Shown here one piece after another: positions 62,511-64,000 of a DNA stretch of 64,000 bases (positions within the stretch are counted from its first letter, which is position 1; each line of letters starts with the position of its first letter). The DNA comes from Corallococcus sp. EGB (lineage in GTDB: Bacteria; Myxococcota; Myxococcia; Myxococcales; Myxococcaceae), in assembly GCF_019968905.1 (NCBI RefSeq), contig NZ_CP079946.1, positions 372,001 through 436,000 of the forward strand, given 5' to 3'. A program made the position numbers and the translations under genes. Below the pieces are notes generated by a model. It was not told the origin of the DNA. It searched no databases and was given only the letters and a program-made list of their open reading frames with translations.

Positions 62511-63215
62511 TCAGCCCCGGTACTGGTGCACGGACATGATGGGGTAGTTCATCGACGAGTAGCTGATGCGCTGCGAGCCGTCCGAGTTCACGTTGTTGGA
62601 GCCGATGAACTGGGGCTTGCCGTCCTTCCAGCCCGCGAACATCACCACGTGCTCGCCGCTGCCCACCTTCATGCAGACGACGTCGCCGGGCTTGGCGTCC
62701 TTGAGGCTCACGCGCTGGAAGTTCGGGTCGCGGTCCAGGTTCGACTGGAGCGTCATCACGGACGCGCTGTGCTGGCTGTTCTTGATCTGCCCGGCCTGCT
62801 CCAGGCACGCGGAGACGAAGTTGGCGCAGTTCACGTTGTTGGGGACCCAGTCCTCCATGTCCGCGCCCACGCCGGTCGTCTCGTACTTCAGCGAACCGGC
62901 GTTCTTGCCCAGGTGTGACACCGCGATGTCGTACGGGCTGCCGCCGGGGCCGCGAGTGGCCGGGCCCGCGCCGCCCGTTGGCGCCATCACGTCGCCCGCG
63001 CCGCTGTTGCCGCTGGACCCGCTGGACCCGCCGCGCAAGCCCTGGGCGCCGGACTCGAAGCTGTCGCGCGAGCCGGGGATGTTCAGCGTCGTGCCCGCGT
63101 AGATGAGGTCCTTGTTGGTGATCTGCGGGTTGGCCTTCATCAGCGAGTCCACGGACGTGCCGTAACGCTGGGCCAGGGCAGAGAGGGTGTCACCGGACTG
63201 GATGCGGTAGCTCAT
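62511..63215 (-). CDS. LysM - NlpC/CHAP-like cysteine hydrolase
   Basis: 234 residues; the ATG at 63215 follows GGAG with a 7-base gap. Residues 2-47 are LysM (YRIQSGDTLSALAQRYGTSVDSLMKANPQ, LIYAGTTLNIPG). The linker (54-95) shares QGLRGG and a GDV-xxP-GG pattern with 48776-49423. The catalytic domain has Cys130 in NVNCANFVSACLEQAG and His189 in GEHVVMFAGW, plus PGDVVCMKVG, the order of CHAP/NlpC-P60 amidases that cut peptide stems of peptidoglycan. It has no Sec signal. It may be exported by another route or used on the producer's own wall. Confidence 0.8.
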   Translation of the reverse strand: MSYRIQSGDTLSALAQRYGTSVDSLMKANPQITNKDLIYAGTTLNIPGSRDSFESGAQGLRGGSSGSSGNSGAGDVMAPTGGAGPATRGPGGSPYDIAVSHLGKNAGSLKYETTGVGADMEDWVPNNVNCANFVSACLEQAGQIKNSQHSASVMTLQSNLDRDPNFQRVSLKDAKPGDVVCMKVGSGEHVVMFAGWKDGKPQFIGSNNVNSDGSQRISYSSMNYPIMSVHQYRG

Positions 63216-63525
63216 GGGAGGCTCCGAGAGGGGAGCAGTGACCCGACCGCGGTCACCGACTGCGATTGTTTCCATTCTCGGTATTCAAGAACCGGGGTTG
63301 CGTCCCCCCACCTGCTTTTCACGCCAGGCACGCACATGTGGGCGAGCTGGCGCACCCGAAGTGGAATCCAGGCTGGAGCCGGGCGAGCACCGGCGAATGG
63401 GGACCCGGAGCGGGGCCTGGCGCGGTGCGTAATTCCCGGGGGATTTCGCGGCGCGGACCGTCGTGCTTCTGACGGGCGATGCGGCGCGCTTGAACGGGTG
63501 GGGGAGGCCCGCGCATGGTGGCGGG
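63216..63525. other. 310-bp divergent intergenic region
   Basis: No gene is seen between the divergent LysM gene and the partial gene at 63526. The first 110 bases upstream of the LysM gene are less GC-rich (63250-63300) and hold the 10-mer GGACGCAACC on the minus strand at 63296-63305, which is also found 39 bp before the other LysM gene (48728-48737). No hairpin or riboswitch pattern was recognised. Confidence 0.5.
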
Positions 63526-64000
63526 GTGACGACCATTGCTCATCCCGACTTCACGGCGGCGCGGTTCGCCAGCTTCCCGGACGCGCGCTTCACCCCGGCA
63601 CCGGCGGACGGTGTGCTGCCGGAGGGCTTCTTCACGACGACGAACCTGCCCACGTACGTGCGGATGGACGGGCGGTGGCGGATGCCGCGCGAGCCGCGCA
63701 TGGACGGCGCGCTGGTGCTGGACGCGCAGGGCGAGCTCTGGGTGCGCGAGGGCCGCCGGGTGCGTGCGGGCGAGCGGGTGGTGGTGGGCAAGGCGGAGGA
63801 CGGCAGCGAGGGCGTCTACGTGAACATGGCCTACCTGTCGGAGGGCGGGGAGGGCGAGTTCAAGTTCATGACGAGCGAGGTCTCGCGCGAGAAGCCCATC
63901 GACTACGCGCACATGGCGCGGCTGTTGGTGGAGGAGCGCGAGCGGGGCGGCTATCCCATCTGGGTGACGGGGCCGGCGCTGGTGCACTCGCGGGCGCGGG
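63526..64000 (+). CDS. LOR/SDH-like (TIGR00300-type) protein, cut by window edge
   Basis: About 158 residues are visible from GTG 63526; an upstream ATG at 63515 stops after four codons. EGFFTTTNLPTYVRMDGRWRMPREPRMDGALVL, then VRAGERVVVG and EGVYVNM, resemble the N-terminal region shared by bifunctional lysine-ketoglutarate reductase/saccharopine dehydrogenase-like (LOR/SDH) proteins and ArgZ-type arginine dihydrolases. The YPIWVTGPALVHSRA segment would enter a Rossmann-like part. The right end lies outside the window, so the enzyme type cannot be fixed. Confidence 0.55.
   Translation, partial: MTTIAHPDFTAARFASFPDARFTPAPADGVLPEGFFTTTNLPTYVRMDGRWRMPREPRMDGALVLDAQGELWVREGRRVRAGERVVVGKAEDGSEGVYVNMAYLSEGGEGEFKFMTSEVSREKPIDYAHMARLLVEERERGGYPIWVTGPALVHSRAR

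Overview
The window is a GC-rich, gene-dense stretch of a myxobacterial chromosome, most like Myxococcus or Corallococcus. The evidence is a MYXO-CTERM sorting tail (16786-18096), several large PAS/GAF sensor kinases without linked regulators, a Myxococcus-type PilZ response regulator, many lipoproteins, frequent GTG starts and GTGA/ATGA stop-start overlaps. I saw no rRNA, tRNA, CRISPR array, prophage or plasmid gene. One insertion sequence (1983-3340) is the only clear mobile DNA.

Layout. 1-8.4 kb: a truncated sensor kinase, an ornithine cyclodeaminase-like enzyme, an IS1182-like element inserted exactly at the stop codon of a TPR gene, a protein with an NVGEGIK heptad-repeat tail, a VAO-type flavoprotein, and a small membrane protein convergent with a lipoprotein. 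8.5-14.1 kb: an NmrA-type NAD(P)-binding protein, a coiled-coil protein, a DUF2203 protein, a SprT-like protein lacking its catalytic Glu, and a hybrid histidine kinase. 14.1-18.1 kb: a four-gene, stop-start-overlapped operon of exported proteins (BNR-repeat MYXO-CTERM protein, lipoprotein, YVTN propeller lipoprotein, di-heme cytochrome c). 18.3-19.8 kb: a probable zinc-starvation operon (cysteine-poor L33 plus COG0523 GTPase) behind a 15-bp palindrome. 20-24.5 kb: a secreted protein, two cyclic-nucleotide-binding-domain proteins and a SEC-C protein. 24.6-28.8 kb: a lipase and FadL transporter operon. 29-37.5 kb: small secreted, CBS and MobA-like genes, two tandem paralogous envelope proteins, an OmpA/MotB-like protein, a large PAS-GAF kinase and a HAD hydrolase.

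37.6-41.6 kb holds atpH and atpA, separated by a sensor-kinase-like gene that has lost its phospho-acceptor His; no other ATP synthase gene is adjacent. Then come a divergent Hsp70, a REC-PilZ protein, a beta-propeller lipoprotein, a MATE transporter, a LysM protein and two alpha/beta hydrolases.

The most distinctive region is 51.7-58.7 kb: a MoxR AAA+ ATPase, a short bpX5-like protein, a vWA-like/beta-propeller protein and a 997-residue bpX6-like/propeller protein with five amphipathic repeats. This fits the MoxR-vWA-beta-propeller ternary systems proposed as NTP-dependent conflict systems in multicellular bacteria. An antisense SRPBCC gene interrupts it. The window closes with a receiver protein, a small ParE-like ORF, a convergent kinase/response-regulator pair that overlaps by 7 bp, a second LysM protein with an NlpC/CHAP-like domain, and the 5' end of a LOR/SDH-like gene.
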